The notes: generated by a model not told the origin, from the letters alone. 64,000 nt of DNA from Phycisphaeraceae bacterium (GCA_019636555.1 JAHBXH010000001.1:124001-188000), one strand, 5' to 3'; counted from the stretch's first letter, positions 25,579 through 34,920 are shown. Translations and numbers: made by a program.

Positions 25579-26367
25579 TTACTTCCCCGAGAAGTGCTTG
25601 TTCACATCGCTCATCATCTGCAGCGTCCGCTGGCTCTGCACCGGGTTCGCGTGATTCGCGACGTTGCCGTTCAAGAAGCCGACGATCCCCGCCGCCATCT
25701 TCGCCGACCGCTCCGGCCCCATCTTCTTGCGGCGCTCGTCGCGTTCTTCCGTCTGCTTGCGCACATCGGCGAGGATCTCTTCGTCGCTGCGCTCGGGCCG
25801 GCCTGAGACCTGATCGCCGATCCGCGTCCACTCGATCACGGACTTCTCGAGGAATGCGCCCCGCTCTTCCGGCGCCACCTTCGCGTAGTCGAGCGCGCTG
25901 GCGTCCACCATGTCGAGCATCAAACGCGCGCCGTTTTCCTGGATCTGCTCCCGCGCCTTGCCGCTGATTCCCGCAGCGAAACTCGCGAGGAGCGCCGAAT
26001 CGCCGCTGCTTGCGTTGCGGATGCGGTCCGCGAAGTCCTTGATCAGTTTTAGTCGCTCCTTGATCGGGAGCGAATTGAAATCGCCGCGCAGGAAGGTGAA
26101 CTCGGCAAGATCGTCGATCGGATCGAGTGCGTAGTCGGGTCGGTGATGAAGCTGCCAGTAGCGGTATCCGCCGACTCCGGCGCCGGCAACGATCGCAATA
26201 CCCAATCCGGCCAGCACGCGATTCCGCACCCGGGGCGAATCCCAGACACCCGCAACCGCGGCACGCACGCGTGTCCAAGGCGACACTCGCTTCGCCGAAA
26301 GAGTGCCGAAGTTCAAGTCGGCGATCAGCGATCCTTCGTTTTGCTTCTCTTTGTTCACGGTGCGCAT
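25579..26367 (-). CDS. hypothetical membrane-anchored protein
   Basis: 262 residues, begins MRTVNKEKQNEGSL, 5 bases after the prepilin-like gene and so likely in the same operon. The N-terminal cytosolic part (to about 45) is followed by one membrane helix (VLAGLGIAIVAGAGVGGYRY). The rest is a helical periplasmic domain with no recognised family: LRGDFNSLPIKERLKLIKDF, MLDMVDASALDYAKV, RKQTEERDERRKKMGPERSA, LNGNVANHANPVQSQ. It may be a partner of the prepilin or a structural envelope protein. No catalytic motif seen. Confidence 0.6.
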   Translation of the reverse strand: MRTVNKEKQNEGSLIADLNFGTLSAKRVSPWTRVRAAVAGVWDSPRVRNRVLAGLGIAIVAGAGVGGYRYWQLHHRPDYALDPIDDLAEFTFLRGDFNSLPIKERLKLIKDFADRIRNASSGDSALLASFAAGISGKAREQIQENGARLMLDMVDASALDYAKVAPEERGAFLEKSVIEWTRIGDQVSGRPERSDEEILADVRKQTEERDERRKKMGPERSAKMAAGIVGFLNGNVANHANPVQSQRTLQMMSDVNKHFSGK

Positions 26368-26372
26368 CCCGT

Positions 26373-27080
26373 CTACTTGAACAGACTGTTGGGCTCCCTC
26401 GCAAGCTCCAGGATCAGTTCCTTGATCTCTTCGGTGGACGGCTTGGGAATACACCAATCCACCCTCATGCCGTTATCCAGATAGAGCGCATTGCGCCGGT
26501 CGAGCGATGCCGCCCGCAGCTTGTGCCACTGATCCGCGCACGCCAGGACCGGCCAGAACTTGCGCTGCCCCGTAACCGGATCGTTTCTGGGCTTCTGATA
26601 CAGCTTCGTCAGCGACCACTCGGGCCGCGTCAACCCGAGCCGGATGAAATCCGCGAGTAGCATGATCGAGCCGGGCCAGTATTCGTAACTGCTCCCGCCG
26701 ATGCGGTACGTCGGTTCGAAGTTCGTCGCCGGGTCCGAGCCGATCACATCCGACGGACACTTCCACGGATCGTTTGATCTATAGAACCCGTCCGACTCTT
26801 TCACCGGCTTGGGCGTATCGAGATACTCACCCACGACTTCCGGAAAAGTCGGCCGATCGGTCGATTCGATCAGGCCGCTCGCAAAGGGCAGCACACCCTT
26901 GGACTTCGTGTCCATGTACATCTGCAAACCCTTGCCGATGCTGGACAAATTCGTCATGCACTTGACGCGACGCGAGCTTTCCCGCGCCCCGCTCAGCGCC
27001 GGAATCGTGATCCCAATCAGCAGCGCGATGATCGAGATGACCACCAGAAGCTCGATCAATGTGAACGCAACGCGACGCAT
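26373..27080 (-). CDS. prepilin-type N-terminal domain protein (pseudopilin-like)
   Basis: 235 residues. The start MRRVAFTLIELLVVISIIAL is chosen because the prepilin peptidase site (A|FTLIE, with the Glu at mature position 5) then lies directly behind a short positive leader. The hydrophobic helix ends near residue 30, followed by SRRVKCMTNLSSIGKGLQMY, as in the large planctomycete family of type II pseudopilin-like proteins that also ends in a globular domain (FWPVLACADQWHKL, ALYLDNGMRVDW). The latter resembles the H-X9-DG-type display segment of that family. Likely processed by a PilD-type peptidase and inserted in a pilus/secretion fibre. Operon with the next gene downstream. Confidence 0.85.
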   Translation of the reverse strand: MRRVAFTLIELLVVISIIALLIGITIPALSGARESSRRVKCMTNLSSIGKGLQMYMDTKSKGVLPFASGLIESTDRPTFPEVVGEYLDTPKPVKESDGFYRSNDPWKCPSDVIGSDPATNFEPTYRIGGSSYEYWPGSIMLLADFIRLGLTRPEWSLTKLYQKPRNDPVTGQRKFWPVLACADQWHKLRAASLDRRNALYLDNGMRVDWCIPKPSTEEIKELILELAREPNSLFK

Positions 27081-27171
27081 GGCGGAAAATCTCCGCATCC
27101 GGAGGACCAAATCGTAGTTCGCCGCCGTAGCCCAACTGGTTTCGAAAAGAAGCCACAGGTCGCATGGGACT

Positions 27172-27183
27172 CATAGGACCTAT
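27172..27183. repeat. CATAGGACCTAT palindromic element
   Basis: Near-palindromic 12-mer in the 109-base gap between the MBL hydrolase stop and the pseudopilin start. Shares the AGGACCTAT core with the element at 14025. Confidence 0.4.
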
Positions 27184-27189
27184 TTCCGC

Positions 27190-28179
27190 CTACCGATTCG
27201 CCGGCGCTCCGCGTCGAAACCCCCCGCCCCCACCGTGCCCGCCATGCCCCCCGCCCCGGAATCCGGGGCGCTCGATCACGCCGCCGGATTCGATGACCTG
27301 CCGCTCGTATCTCGCCTTGCCAACCTTGTAATCCATCAGGAAGAGCGCCTTCTCCGCCTTCTGCCCCGCGACCTCGTAGAGCCGCTTGCGCGCGTACATC
27401 AGGTCCGTCCGGCGCGACACATGGCAGAGCACCAGCGCCTGGCACTGCAGAACACCGAGCCATTCCGCGATGTTCTCGACGTGCATGTGCATGCCGACCT
27501 TCGCGCGCTCCTTGTGATCGGGCTCAAAGAACGTGCACTCGCAGATCACGATCTGCGCGTTGATCACGTCGGGTCTCAGGAGTGCCGCGCACGGCTGCGT
27601 GTCGCCCAGGTACGCGATCAGCGGAATCTCCAGCGTCCGCGTGATCTCGATCCCGCGGTCCTTCAGGTCCTTCAGTTTTTCCTGAGGCAGATCCACATAC
27701 TCCGGCTTGAGCTTGCTCCGCTTCTCGATGACGCTGTAGCCCATCGAGGGCGCTGTGTGCTCCGTGTGGAATCCGCGCAAGTAGATATTGTTCTTGATCT
27801 CGACCTGGCCGTCCGCTTTCAGCGGGATCAGTTCGTACGGCGTCTTCTGCTGCTCGAGATCGATGAACCCTTCCATCATGCGTGTGATCGCCGGCGCGAT
27901 CCGCTCGTCGCAGATGATCCGCCCGTCGCCCATCCCTTGGAACCGGCGCTGGCTGCAGTAGTACGCCAGCCCGCCGATGTGGTCCATGTGACCGTGGCTC
28001 ACGGCGCAGTACTTGCTCGCGAGCGCCGCGCGCGGACACTGCCCCATGTCGAAGCACACGTCGAGCTCCGGCACCTGAATTGTCGTGACTTCGCCCGCGA
28101 CCGAAAAGCCCTGAATCCGGTACGGCGGAACGAAATAGAACCCCAAAGAGCCCTCGCGCGGGGGCGGTTTCGGAATCAT
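27190..28179 (-). CDS. metallo-beta-lactamase fold hydrolase (ribonuclease Z-like)
   Basis: 329 residues. The start MIPKPPPREGSLGF has GGAG 10 bases upstream. Zinc motif SHGHMDHIGG (HxHxDH, about residues 60-66), later His in GFHTEHTAPSMGY, Asp in AYLGDTQP and a His in LVLCHVSRR. The layout GD-x-T plus ICECTF resembles RNase Z / ElaC-type and related MBL hydrolases, but the arm region of tRNA 3' processing enzymes is not obvious, so RNA cleavage is only a possibility. The C-terminus carries a Gly/His-rich tail (GFRGGGHGGHGGGGGFRRG), which could bind metal. Stand-alone gene. Confidence 0.82.
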   Translation of the reverse strand: MIPKPPPREGSLGFYFVPPYRIQGFSVAGEVTTIQVPELDVCFDMGQCPRAALASKYCAVSHGHMDHIGGLAYYCSQRRFQGMGDGRIICDERIAPAITRMMEGFIDLEQQKTPYELIPLKADGQVEIKNNIYLRGFHTEHTAPSMGYSVIEKRSKLKPEYVDLPQEKLKDLKDRGIEITRTLEIPLIAYLGDTQPCAALLRPDVINAQIVICECTFFEPDHKERAKVGMHMHVENIAEWLGVLQCQALVLCHVSRRTDLMYARKRLYEVAGQKAEKALFLMDYKVGKARYERQVIESGGVIERPGFRGGGHGGHGGGGGFRRGAPANR

Positions 28180-28347
28180 CGGTCCAATCTCCGAACGTTC
28201 GCGGGCTTTTACCCGGACGGTCAAGCGCGAATCTTCACCCGCGCCGGATGTATGTGGCGGCCACGCGGCCGCGTCTTGCCCATTCTAGCAGAAACCGCTC
28301 CCGCCGCGTTGCACTTTCCAGCCAACACCACGAAGTTCGCCGCATCT

Positions 28348-30456
28348 TTACACGGCCGCGGGCTTGGCTTCTGCCTTCACGGGCGCGCCCGCCGCGTTTC
28401 CCGCAGCCCGAGTCACTGCCTGACGAGGCGGGTCGGTCCACAACAATCGCAACGAATTGAGCACAACCAGAAGTGTGCCCCCCTCGTGAGCCACCACACC
28501 CAGCCCCAGCGCCACCGGGTGCCGCAAGAGCGAACCAATCAAGGTCGCCACTCCCATGACCGCGATGATTCCGAGCGCAAAAACCAAGTTCGCGCGCACC
28601 GTCGCCCGAGCACGCCTCGCCAGTTTCACCGCCCACGGAACGGCCGACAGATCGTCCGACAAGAGCACGATGTCGGCAGATTCCAGCGCTGCGTCGCTGC
28701 CGATCGATCCGATCGCCATCGAAACATCCGCCGCGGCAAGCGCGGGCGCATCGTTCACTCCGTCGCCGATCACCGCCACGCCGCGCATCGGTCCGCCCCG
28801 CGTCTGGGCCCGGTACTTCAACTCTTCCTTCAACGCCGCGACCGCATCCAGTTTGTCCTGGGGAAGCAGGTCCGCTCCGAACTCGTCGATGCCCAGGCTC
28901 TTCGCCACGCGCTCGGCCGTGGTGCGGTTGTCTCCCGTCAGCATCTTTACCGGGCGCACGCCCAGGTTGTGGAGTTCCTTCACCAGTGCCCGCGCTCCGG
29001 GCCGCACAGAATCCGACATGATGAGCACCGCCGCCTGTCCGACGCCTTCCGCATTCGGATCGCTCGCGCGAGCCGAACTCAGCGTGCTCTCGTCCACCCC
29101 GACCGCGATCACCACGCCCATCTGCCCGCGCTGCTGAATCGTCTTCAGCACATCGTGCACGCGGTTCCGCAGACAAACGGGCGTCACCGCATCCGTGTGC
29201 GCCGTGCTCCCGAGCCTCACTTCCGATCCGCGCCATACCGCGCTCATACCCCGCCCCGTTGTGTGCGTGATGGTCGAAAGCTCCGTATCGGGCGCAATCT
29301 CGCGGGCCTTCGCCGCGTCGCGCACCGCCGCCGCGATCGGGTGCGTGCTCTCCCCTTCGATCGCGGCCGCAAGGGACAGAAGCTGCTTCCCGTCCGACCA
29401 CGCCACCGCGTGCACCTGTTCCAATCGCGGGCGCCCCATCGTCAGCGTCCCAGTTTTATCGAAACAGACCGCGCCGATGTTCGCGAGCCGCTCGATCGCC
29501 TGCCCGCCCTTGAACAAAACGCCCGCGCGGGCGCCGCGCGCGATCGCGGAGAGTGTTGCCGTCGGCGTCGCGATGATCAGTGCGCACGGCGAGCCCACGA
29601 TCAAGAGTGTGATCGCCGTGTACAGCGACTCGTCGAACGTGCGCCCGATCAGAATCCACCAGACCACCAGCACGAGCGCGCTCACCACCATCACGCCCAC
29701 CGAGTACGGCCCGCTGAGTTTGTCGATCGTCCGCTGCACCGGTTCGCGCTGTTCGCGCGCCGTCGTCACAAGATTCAACACCTTCTGCAGGCTGCTCTCG
29801 TGCGCCGGCCGGATCACCTCCGCCTCGATCGGATCGTCGAGATTGATCGTCCCGGCGAAGAGCTCATCGCCGGGCTTCACCGCGCGAGGCATGCTCTCGC
29901 CGGTGATCGCCGATTGATCCATTTCGGTTGCGCCCTGGAGCAACTTGCAATCGGCGGGCGCGCGCTGGCCGGGCCTGATCTTCACGCGCTCGCCCGCGAC
30001 CAGGCTCTCCGGCGCGATGTCCACCCACTCGCCGGCGCGCAACACCGTTGCTTCCGTCGGCATCAGCTTGTGCAGCGCCTCGATCTCGCGCTTCGTCCGG
30101 GCCATCGCCATGTCTTCGAGAGCGCCGGCCAGCACGAACAAAAACAGCAGCAGCGCGCCCTCTTCCGCGTGCCCGATCGATGCCGCGGCAATCGCGCCAA
30201 CCACCATCAGCACGTCGATGTCGACGCGCTTTTCCGAAAGGGCTTCCCATGCCGCCCGCGCGCCGTGCACGAGCCCGAGGGCAAGGCTCGCCCAAATCGC
30301 AAGCTCGGCCCGGGGCCAATCGAAGATCGCGTGCAAACCCCAGCCAAAGAGCAGCAGCACTCCCGCGAGAATCGCGGCGTACAGCTCGCCCCTGGTCGAA
30401 AAGATCGCCCGGAACAGCCCCGGCGCTCCCGAGTTCTCCTGCGTTTTTGCTTCCAT
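28348..30456 (-). CDS. P1B-4-type heavy-metal-translocating ATPase
   Basis: 702 residues from the ATG whose product begins MEAKTQENSG; a GTG 21 bases earlier is possible. Actuator loop AITGESMP, transmembrane 6 motif SPC (GSPCALIIATP, about residue 289), phosphorylation DKTGTLT near 331, ESTHPIA with the P1B His-Pro, MLTGDNRTTAERV and GDGVNDAPAL. The last helix carries VVAHEGGTLLVVLNSLRLL. SPC plus HEGGT and absence of N-terminal metal-binding domains is the P1B-4 (CoaT/CtpD-like) signature; such pumps export cobalt, and in some cases Fe(II) or zinc. No MerR/ArsR regulator neighbours it. Confidence 0.93.
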   Translation of the reverse strand: MEAKTQENSGAPGLFRAIFSTRGELYAAILAGVLLLFGWGLHAIFDWPRAELAIWASLALGLVHGARAAWEALSEKRVDIDVLMVVGAIAAASIGHAEEGALLLFLFVLAGALEDMAMARTKREIEALHKLMPTEATVLRAGEWVDIAPESLVAGERVKIRPGQRAPADCKLLQGATEMDQSAITGESMPRAVKPGDELFAGTINLDDPIEAEVIRPAHESSLQKVLNLVTTAREQREPVQRTIDKLSGPYSVGVMVVSALVLVVWWILIGRTFDESLYTAITLLIVGSPCALIIATPTATLSAIARGARAGVLFKGGQAIERLANIGAVCFDKTGTLTMGRPRLEQVHAVAWSDGKQLLSLAAAIEGESTHPIAAAVRDAAKAREIAPDTELSTITHTTGRGMSAVWRGSEVRLGSTAHTDAVTPVCLRNRVHDVLKTIQQRGQMGVVIAVGVDESTLSSARASDPNAEGVGQAAVLIMSDSVRPGARALVKELHNLGVRPVKMLTGDNRTTAERVAKSLGIDEFGADLLPQDKLDAVAALKEELKYRAQTRGGPMRGVAVIGDGVNDAPALAAADVSMAIGSIGSDAALESADIVLLSDDLSAVPWAVKLARRARATVRANLVFALGIIAVMGVATLIGSLLRHPVALGLGVVAHEGGTLLVVLNSLRLLWTDPPRQAVTRAAGNAAGAPVKAEAKPAAV

Positions 30457-30483
30457 GCCGCGTCTAGACGCTAGCACATCAGA

Positions 30484-31992
30484 CTACTCGCGGCTCCCTT
30501 GCCCGATTCCGCCCGGCGGCGCGTAGAAAACATCCAGCGACCGTGTCGCCACATCGCCCTCGAGAGGCATCCACCGCTGGAAAACCTTCGGCTGCGGCAC
30601 GTCATTGGGCATCAGCAGCAAAGAGCCCGTGTAGACCCTGTCGCGCGCCACGCGATTGTCGAGCCGCGCCCGGAAGTAAAAGAGCGATTCGGCGAGTTCG
30701 ACCGGATAGCGGCTTGCCTCTCCCATCTCGCTATATTCGCCCCGCAGGCTCACATCAGGCCATCGTTCCGCAAGGGCTTGTTGGAATTTCACGCCAGAAA
30801 GAGCTTCGCCCCGGACCGACGGAACCACGTTCTCCTGAGCATCGACATAAACCCAGGTCTTCTGGTCCGCCAGCCACGCTTCGGCCGCGAGATGTCCGGC
30901 GCCGATCAGGGATGTTTCCACATCCGGCAGCATCAGGCTGAGCTCGCGCGCCGGGATCCCTATCGCGTTCAAGCAGCCGGCAACGACGGTCGCAAACTCG
31001 ACGCAGCTGAACCGCCTGCCCTTTGCCGCCTCGCGCACGATCGAGATCGGATCGGTGCCCTGCGATCGACCGCCCCCGTCGTGCTTCCACAACCCGTGTA
31101 CGTACGCGCACACCCGTCTCACTCTTTCCAGATCGCTTGTCGCGCCCTCGCACAACTTGTCGAGCCCGCACACACTCCGCAGCTCCGAAGCGTACTTCTC
31201 ATCCGCCACGCCGTACCGGAGCGCCGTTTCCGGCGCGCCGCCGCTCTCGAACGCGAGCCTCTTCAGGCCATGATCGATCCGGTGCACATACCCGTCCGGC
31301 GTTTCGATCTTGAATACGTCCGCGTGAAGATTCGGCGCCGTGTCCAGCGAGATGATCTCCTGAACGACCGCCGATTCACGCCCGCCCGTGACCGAAATCC
31401 GCCGGCGCTTCCTCGGCAGGTGATCCGCGACGCCGATCGACCAGCGCGTCACTTCACCCTCCGGCCCGATCACTTCGAGCACGTCGCACGGAATCCCGGA
31501 AACTTCCTCCGTCCCGAGCAACCGCACCGATCCGCCCCCGGGCGATAGCCGCGCCCGTGATTGCTGGGTGAACTCGCGGAACAGCACGACGCTCAGAAAC
31601 GAGCCCGCGTTCGATGCCGCGTTCTCGTACGTGCCGTGTGTGCACACCTTTCGCGCATGATCGATCACCCCCAACCTCGATCCGTCGAACGAAATCTCCT
31701 GGATGAGTTCCCCCACCAGATCCGATCGAGGAACAACCACCCGGGACCAGAACAGAGGCAACGCATCGTCGTCGCTCCGCTGCTGCTTCACCCGCGCGAT
31801 CGTCTTGCGGCTCGCGTCGCCGAACGGGCCGCTCCCGACCCGATAACACGCGACCACGTACTCGACGCTGTGAAGTTGAGCGAGGGCCTGATCGGACTGA
31901 ACAAGCACCTCAGACGCGGTCGCACCCATCGCCGCGCGCAGCGACACCGCCACCACCCACACGAAACCGAGTGCTTGCGTTCCCTTGGGCAT
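30484..31992 (-). CDS. secreted transglutaminase-like protein
   Basis: 502 residues. The start MPKGTQALGFVWVVAVSLRA gives a signal peptide; a longer frame to 32091 exists. The C-terminal half has the transglutaminase-core triad: FSCVEFATVVAGCLNAIGIP (Cys near 330), AGHLAAEAWLADQK (His) and WVYVDAQENV (Asp). The N-terminal half (about 30-270) is a beta-rich domain found ahead of such cores. Family members cross-link or cleave peptide/amide bonds in periplasm or wall. MoxR lies 169 bases upstream on the same strand; MoxR plus transglutaminase is a recurring gene pair, usually with a DUF58 protein that is missing here. Confidence 0.85.
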   Translation of the reverse strand: MPKGTQALGFVWVVAVSLRAAMGATASEVLVQSDQALAQLHSVEYVVACYRVGSGPFGDASRKTIARVKQQRSDDDALPLFWSRVVVPRSDLVGELIQEISFDGSRLGVIDHARKVCTHGTYENAASNAGSFLSVVLFREFTQQSRARLSPGGGSVRLLGTEEVSGIPCDVLEVIGPEGEVTRWSIGVADHLPRKRRRISVTGGRESAVVQEIISLDTAPNLHADVFKIETPDGYVHRIDHGLKRLAFESGGAPETALRYGVADEKYASELRSVCGLDKLCEGATSDLERVRRVCAYVHGLWKHDGGGRSQGTDPISIVREAAKGRRFSCVEFATVVAGCLNAIGIPARELSLMLPDVETSLIGAGHLAAEAWLADQKTWVYVDAQENVVPSVRGEALSGVKFQQALAERWPDVSLRGEYSEMGEASRYPVELAESLFYFRARLDNRVARDRVYTGSLLLMPNDVPQPKVFQRWMPLEGDVATRSLDVFYAPPGGIGQGSRE

Positions 31993-32161
31993 GACCGACC
32001 GTCCGCGGACCCACGTGTCGGCAAAACGGCGAACAACCGTCCATATTGCAACGACGCGAGATTTGCTGGGCGATTCATCGCAAAAGGGCAATCGGTTCCG
32101 AACTCATTGTGAAAATGAGAACAGATTCATCTTGCGCCGGCGACCCGCCGCCTCCGCATTC

Positions 32162-33220
32162 CTATCTCAACACTTCGTTCATCTGCCTGCGCTCAAGCTC
32201 CGTGGCCCCGTCCACGGGAATCTCCTTCAGGAGATTGTCGATGATCGCGTCCGTCGTCACCTGATCGGCTTCCGCGTTGAAATTCGTCATTAACCTGTGG
32301 CGCAGCACGGGCTTGGCGATCTGACGCACATGCTCCGGCGTCACGTGCGTCGCGCCGGTCAGGATCGCCCGCGCCTTTGCCGCGAGCACCAAAAACTCGC
32401 TCGCCCGCGGCCCGGCGCCCCATGCGAGATACGCCTCCACCAATTTCGGCCGCTTGCCTCCGCCATCAAACGGCTCTTTCACGCGCGTCGCGCGCACCAG
32501 CCTGAGCGCATATTTAATGACATAGTCCGGCGCCGGCATCGCCCGTACCAGGTCCTGTATCTTCTTTATGTCCGCCGCCGAGAGCACCGCCTGCGTCTGC
32601 ACGCTTGCCCGCGTCACGCTCCGCTTCACGATCTCCTCTTCCTCGCTCATCGACGGATACGAGATTTGAATCTGGAACATGAACCGGTCGAGCTGCGCCT
32701 CGGGCAGCGGATACGTGCCTTCCTGTTCGATTGGATTCTGCGTCGCCAGCACAAAGAACGGGTTCGGCAAGTCGTGCTGAATGCCGCCGACCGTCACGTG
32801 CCGCTCCTGCATCGCTTCGAGCAGCGCCGCCTGTGTTTTCGGAGGCGTGCGGTTGATCTCGTCCGCCAGAATCACATTCCCGAAAATCGGCCCGCGCACA
32901 AAGCGCAACTGCCGATGCCCGGTCGCTTTATCTTCCTGAATGACTTCCGTGCCGGTGATATCGCTCGGCATCAGGTCCGGCGTGAACTGGATGCGGCTGA
33001 ACTGCAAACTCAGCGTCTTCGCCAGCGTACTGATCAGCAGCGTTTTCGCCAGCCCCGGCACTCCGACCACCACCGCGTGTCCGCGGCAAAAAATCGCCAT
33101 CAGCGTCTGATCCACCACCTCGTCCTGCCCCACGATCGTCCGGTGGATCTCTTCCTTCAGCCGGCGCGCCGACTCGCGAACCTGCTCCACATCCTGCATC
33201 TGCACTTCCGGCTCGCTCAT
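32162..33220 (-). CDS. MoxR-family AAA+ ATPase
   Basis: 352 residues from MSEPEVQMQDVEQ; a longer frame from 33349 runs through the C/G-rich repeat element at 33291 and gives an implausible leader. Walker A GVPGLAKTL near 51, Walker B ILADEINRTPPKTQAALLEA, sensor 1 VLATQNPIEQEGTYPLPEA, arginine finger region LDRFMF. MoxR ATPases act as chaperones for protein complexes such as metal-center or stress machinery. It is followed by the transglutaminase gene, which may be its client. No von Willebrand A gene is nearby. Confidence 0.94.
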   Translation of the reverse strand: MSEPEVQMQDVEQVRESARRLKEEIHRTIVGQDEVVDQTLMAIFCRGHAVVVGVPGLAKTLLISTLAKTLSLQFSRIQFTPDLMPSDITGTEVIQEDKATGHRQLRFVRGPIFGNVILADEINRTPPKTQAALLEAMQERHVTVGGIQHDLPNPFFVLATQNPIEQEGTYPLPEAQLDRFMFQIQISYPSMSEEEEIVKRSVTRASVQTQAVLSAADIKKIQDLVRAMPAPDYVIKYALRLVRATRVKEPFDGGGKRPKLVEAYLAWGAGPRASEFLVLAAKARAILTGATHVTPEHVRQIAKPVLRHRLMTNFNAEADQVTTDAIIDNLLKEIPVDGATELERRQMNEVLR

Positions 33221-33290
33221 CGCTTCGACTCCATTCGCCCACCAATCGCTTCCCCATCCTACCGGCCACATGCAGTATCGGTTCGCCGAG

Positions 33291-33311
33291 CCCCCTCCCG
33301 GAGGGAGGGGG
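33291..33311. repeat. CCCCCTCCC/GGGAGGGGG hairpin
   Basis: A perfect 9-bp stem with loop GGA in the divergent gap before MoxR. A G-rich tail (GTGTGGGGGTGGGC) follows. A similar hairpin (CCCCTTCC / GGGAAGGGG) lies at 46025-46053. G-quadruplex formation is possible. Confidence 0.5.
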
Positions 33312-33406
33312 TGTGGGGGTGGGCAGAGATCGGCCGATTTCGCAGGCAAAAACCCTCAACCCGCTTCCAACCCGCGTACTTTCAGCATCCCTCGCGAGAA
33401 CCGCCA

Positions 33407-34162
33407 ATGCTCCACAAGTCGCTTCTTTCTCTCCTCCTCGCCGCGGCACTCCTCGGCCCCGCCTGCCAAACAGAATCGCACGTCGCCGCCCAGCCCGCGC
33501 CGGTCTCCCACGCCCCCGCCCCGCCGCCTGCAAAGCCTCAGGCGCCCGCCATCGGCAGGTACATCGCGCCAGGCGCGATCGACCTCCACGCGCTGCTCCC
33601 CGATCCTCCCGCGCCGAACTCTCCGATCTCAAACGGCGAGATCGAACTCATCCTCGCGACGCAGGCCGACGCCTTTCCCGCATCTCGCCAGCGCGCTATC
33701 GACGAAGACACCATGAAGGTCTGGCTCTTCGCCGATGCGCTCGGCCCATCCTTCAACGAAGCCGACAAACCGAAGACTGCGGCACTCATCAAGCAGATCG
33801 AGTGCGACAGCAAAGCCATCAGCGATCGCGCGAAGGCAACGTGGAACCGCCCGCGTCCCTACATCCAGGACCCGCGCATCAAGCTCGTCACCCAAGGCCC
33901 GAGCAACAACTCCTATCCCAGCGGCCACGCCACCCGCGCCAGCGCTTGGACCGAAACGCTCTGCCTGCTCGTCCCCGAAAAATCCGACGCGATCCGATCC
34001 CGCGGCAGGCTCATCGGCCTCGATCGCATCATCCTCGGCGTCCATTTCCCGAGCGATGTCGCCGCGGGTAACGCACTGGGAAAGGCAATCGTCGAACAGA
34101 TGAAACAAAGCCCGCTCTTCCTGCACGACCTCGAAGAAGCACGCCAAGAGTGGACCAAGTAA
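33407..34162 (+). CDS. class A-type acid phosphatase (PAP2 superfamily)
   Basis: 251 residues. Signal peptide with a weak lipobox (LLGPAC) followed by a Pro/Ala-rich linker. The three PAP2 blocks are present: KATWNRPRP (near 143-151, K-x6-RP type), SYPSGHATRASAW (PSGH, near 169) and GLDRIILGVHFPSDVAAG (R-x5-H-x3-D, near 204). These active-site residues form the vanadate-type phosphatase site. The layout is of PhoN-like periplasmic non-specific acid phosphatases. Start ATG at 33407 because signal peptide begins there; upstream frame is an artefact of the opposite MoxR gene. Confidence 0.9.
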   Translation: MLHKSLLSLLLAAALLGPACQTESHVAAQPAPVSHAPAPPPAKPQAPAIGRYIAPGAIDLHALLPDPPAPNSPISNGEIELILATQADAFPASRQRAIDEDTMKVWLFADALGPSFNEADKPKTAALIKQIECDSKAISDRAKATWNRPRPYIQDPRIKLVTQGPSNNSYPSGHATRASAWTETLCLLVPEKSDAIRSRGRLIGLDRIILGVHFPSDVAAGNALGKAIVEQMKQSPLFLHDLEEARQEWTK

Positions 34163-34175
34163 CGCGCCTTGGTGC

Positions 34176-34195
34176 CACCGCTCTTCCGGGCGGTG
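34176..34195 (-). repeat. dispersed CACCGC hairpin element, copy 1
   Basis: Read on the minus strand this is CACCGCCCGGAAGAGCGGTG: a 6-bp stem with an 8-base loop. The same 20 bases occur at 46071-46090, and a variant at 43233. It follows the acid phosphatase stop. Confidence 0.6.
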
Positions 34196-34236
34196 CGCAA
34201 GCTTCTGGTGCCGCACGTCTCGCGCGACCCGCTCGT

Positions 34237-34689
34237 TTACATCCCGTCTTTCAATTCCGGCTCCACCAGCCGCGCGAGCAGGCTCATCGACTCCTGCCAG
34301 CCGACGCAGCAAGTCTCCGGCGGGATGATCTCCGGCAGGCCCTCGTGCACGATCGTCAGCTCCGTGCCGCACGAAACCTTCTTGAACGTCACCGTCACCC
34401 GCATCTCGCCCGGCAGATTCGGATCATCGAATTTGTCCGAATACTTCAGGCTCTCGCCCTCTTTCATCTCGATGTACGTGCCGCCGAAGGAGTGCGTATA
34501 CCCCGTCGTGAAATTCGTGAACGACATGCGGTACCCGCCGCCCACTTTCGCGTCCATCGAATGCACCGTGCCGGTGTACCCATCCGGCGGCATCCACTTG
34601 CACATCGCGCCGGGATCGATAAACGCGCGGTAGACGCGATCGGGCGGGGCTTTCAACACGCGGTGAAGGCGGATGGTGTTTGTGGCCAT
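34237..34689 (-). CDS. SRPBCC / AHSA1-domain protein
   Basis: 150 residues. HRVLKAPPDRVYRAFIDPG, then KWMPPDGYTGTVHSMDAKVG, then YRMSFTNFTTG and a final GWQESMSLLARLVEPEL are typical of the START-like AHSA1/CalC (Activator of Hsp90 ATPase homologue) family, hydrophobic-ligand-binding folds of uncertain role. Length and ends are normal. No Shine-Dalgarno is seen before the ATG. The gene stands alone, flanked by repeats on both sides. Confidence 0.88.
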   Translation of the reverse strand: MATNTIRLHRVLKAPPDRVYRAFIDPGAMCKWMPPDGYTGTVHSMDAKVGGGYRMSFTNFTTGYTHSFGGTYIEMKEGESLKYSDKFDDPNLPGEMRVTVTFKKVSCGTELTIVHEGLPEIIPPETCCVGWQESMSLLARLVEPELKDGM

Positions 34690-34810
34690 GCGCGATTGTT
34701 GCTACCCGGGCGGCGTCACATCCCCTGCCGGAGAAAACAGGAATATCGCGTCCAGCTCCACGGCCTGCCCTCCGCGGCAACCACAAACCCGCCACTTCGC
34801 TCTTTCAACT

Positions 34811-34860
34811 CTTCCTTTCTTCTCCGTGCCCTTTGTGTCCTTCGTGCCTCTGTGGTGAAA
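34811..34860. repeat. dispersed 'CTCCGTGCCC/CTGTGGTGAA' element
   Basis: Pyrimidine-rich element ending TGCCTCTGTGGTGAAA. On the minus strand it translates to a TTEARRTQRARRRKEE-like peptide that recurs in spurious ORFs of many environmental genomes. Relatives: 43185-43230 and 45941-45981, with a looser one at 22385-22519. Confidence 0.6.
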
Positions 34861-34920
34861 TCCCCAGCGACCTTGCCACGGCAGAATCCGACCGCCCGCT
34901 TCCTTGCAGAAGCGCCGAGC

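Noticed and set aside
27235..30474. 1079-residue plus-strand reading frame
   Set aside because: It is antisense to the MBL hydrolase and the P1B-4 ATPase, both with full motifs. Its product is Arg/His-rich with no family features, a typical high-GC shadow.
33221..33349. N-terminal extension of MoxR by 43 residues
   Set aside because: It would be translated from the C/G-rich hairpin element (CPPPHPLPPGGGS) and contains no domain residue; the ATG at 33220 fits the family better.
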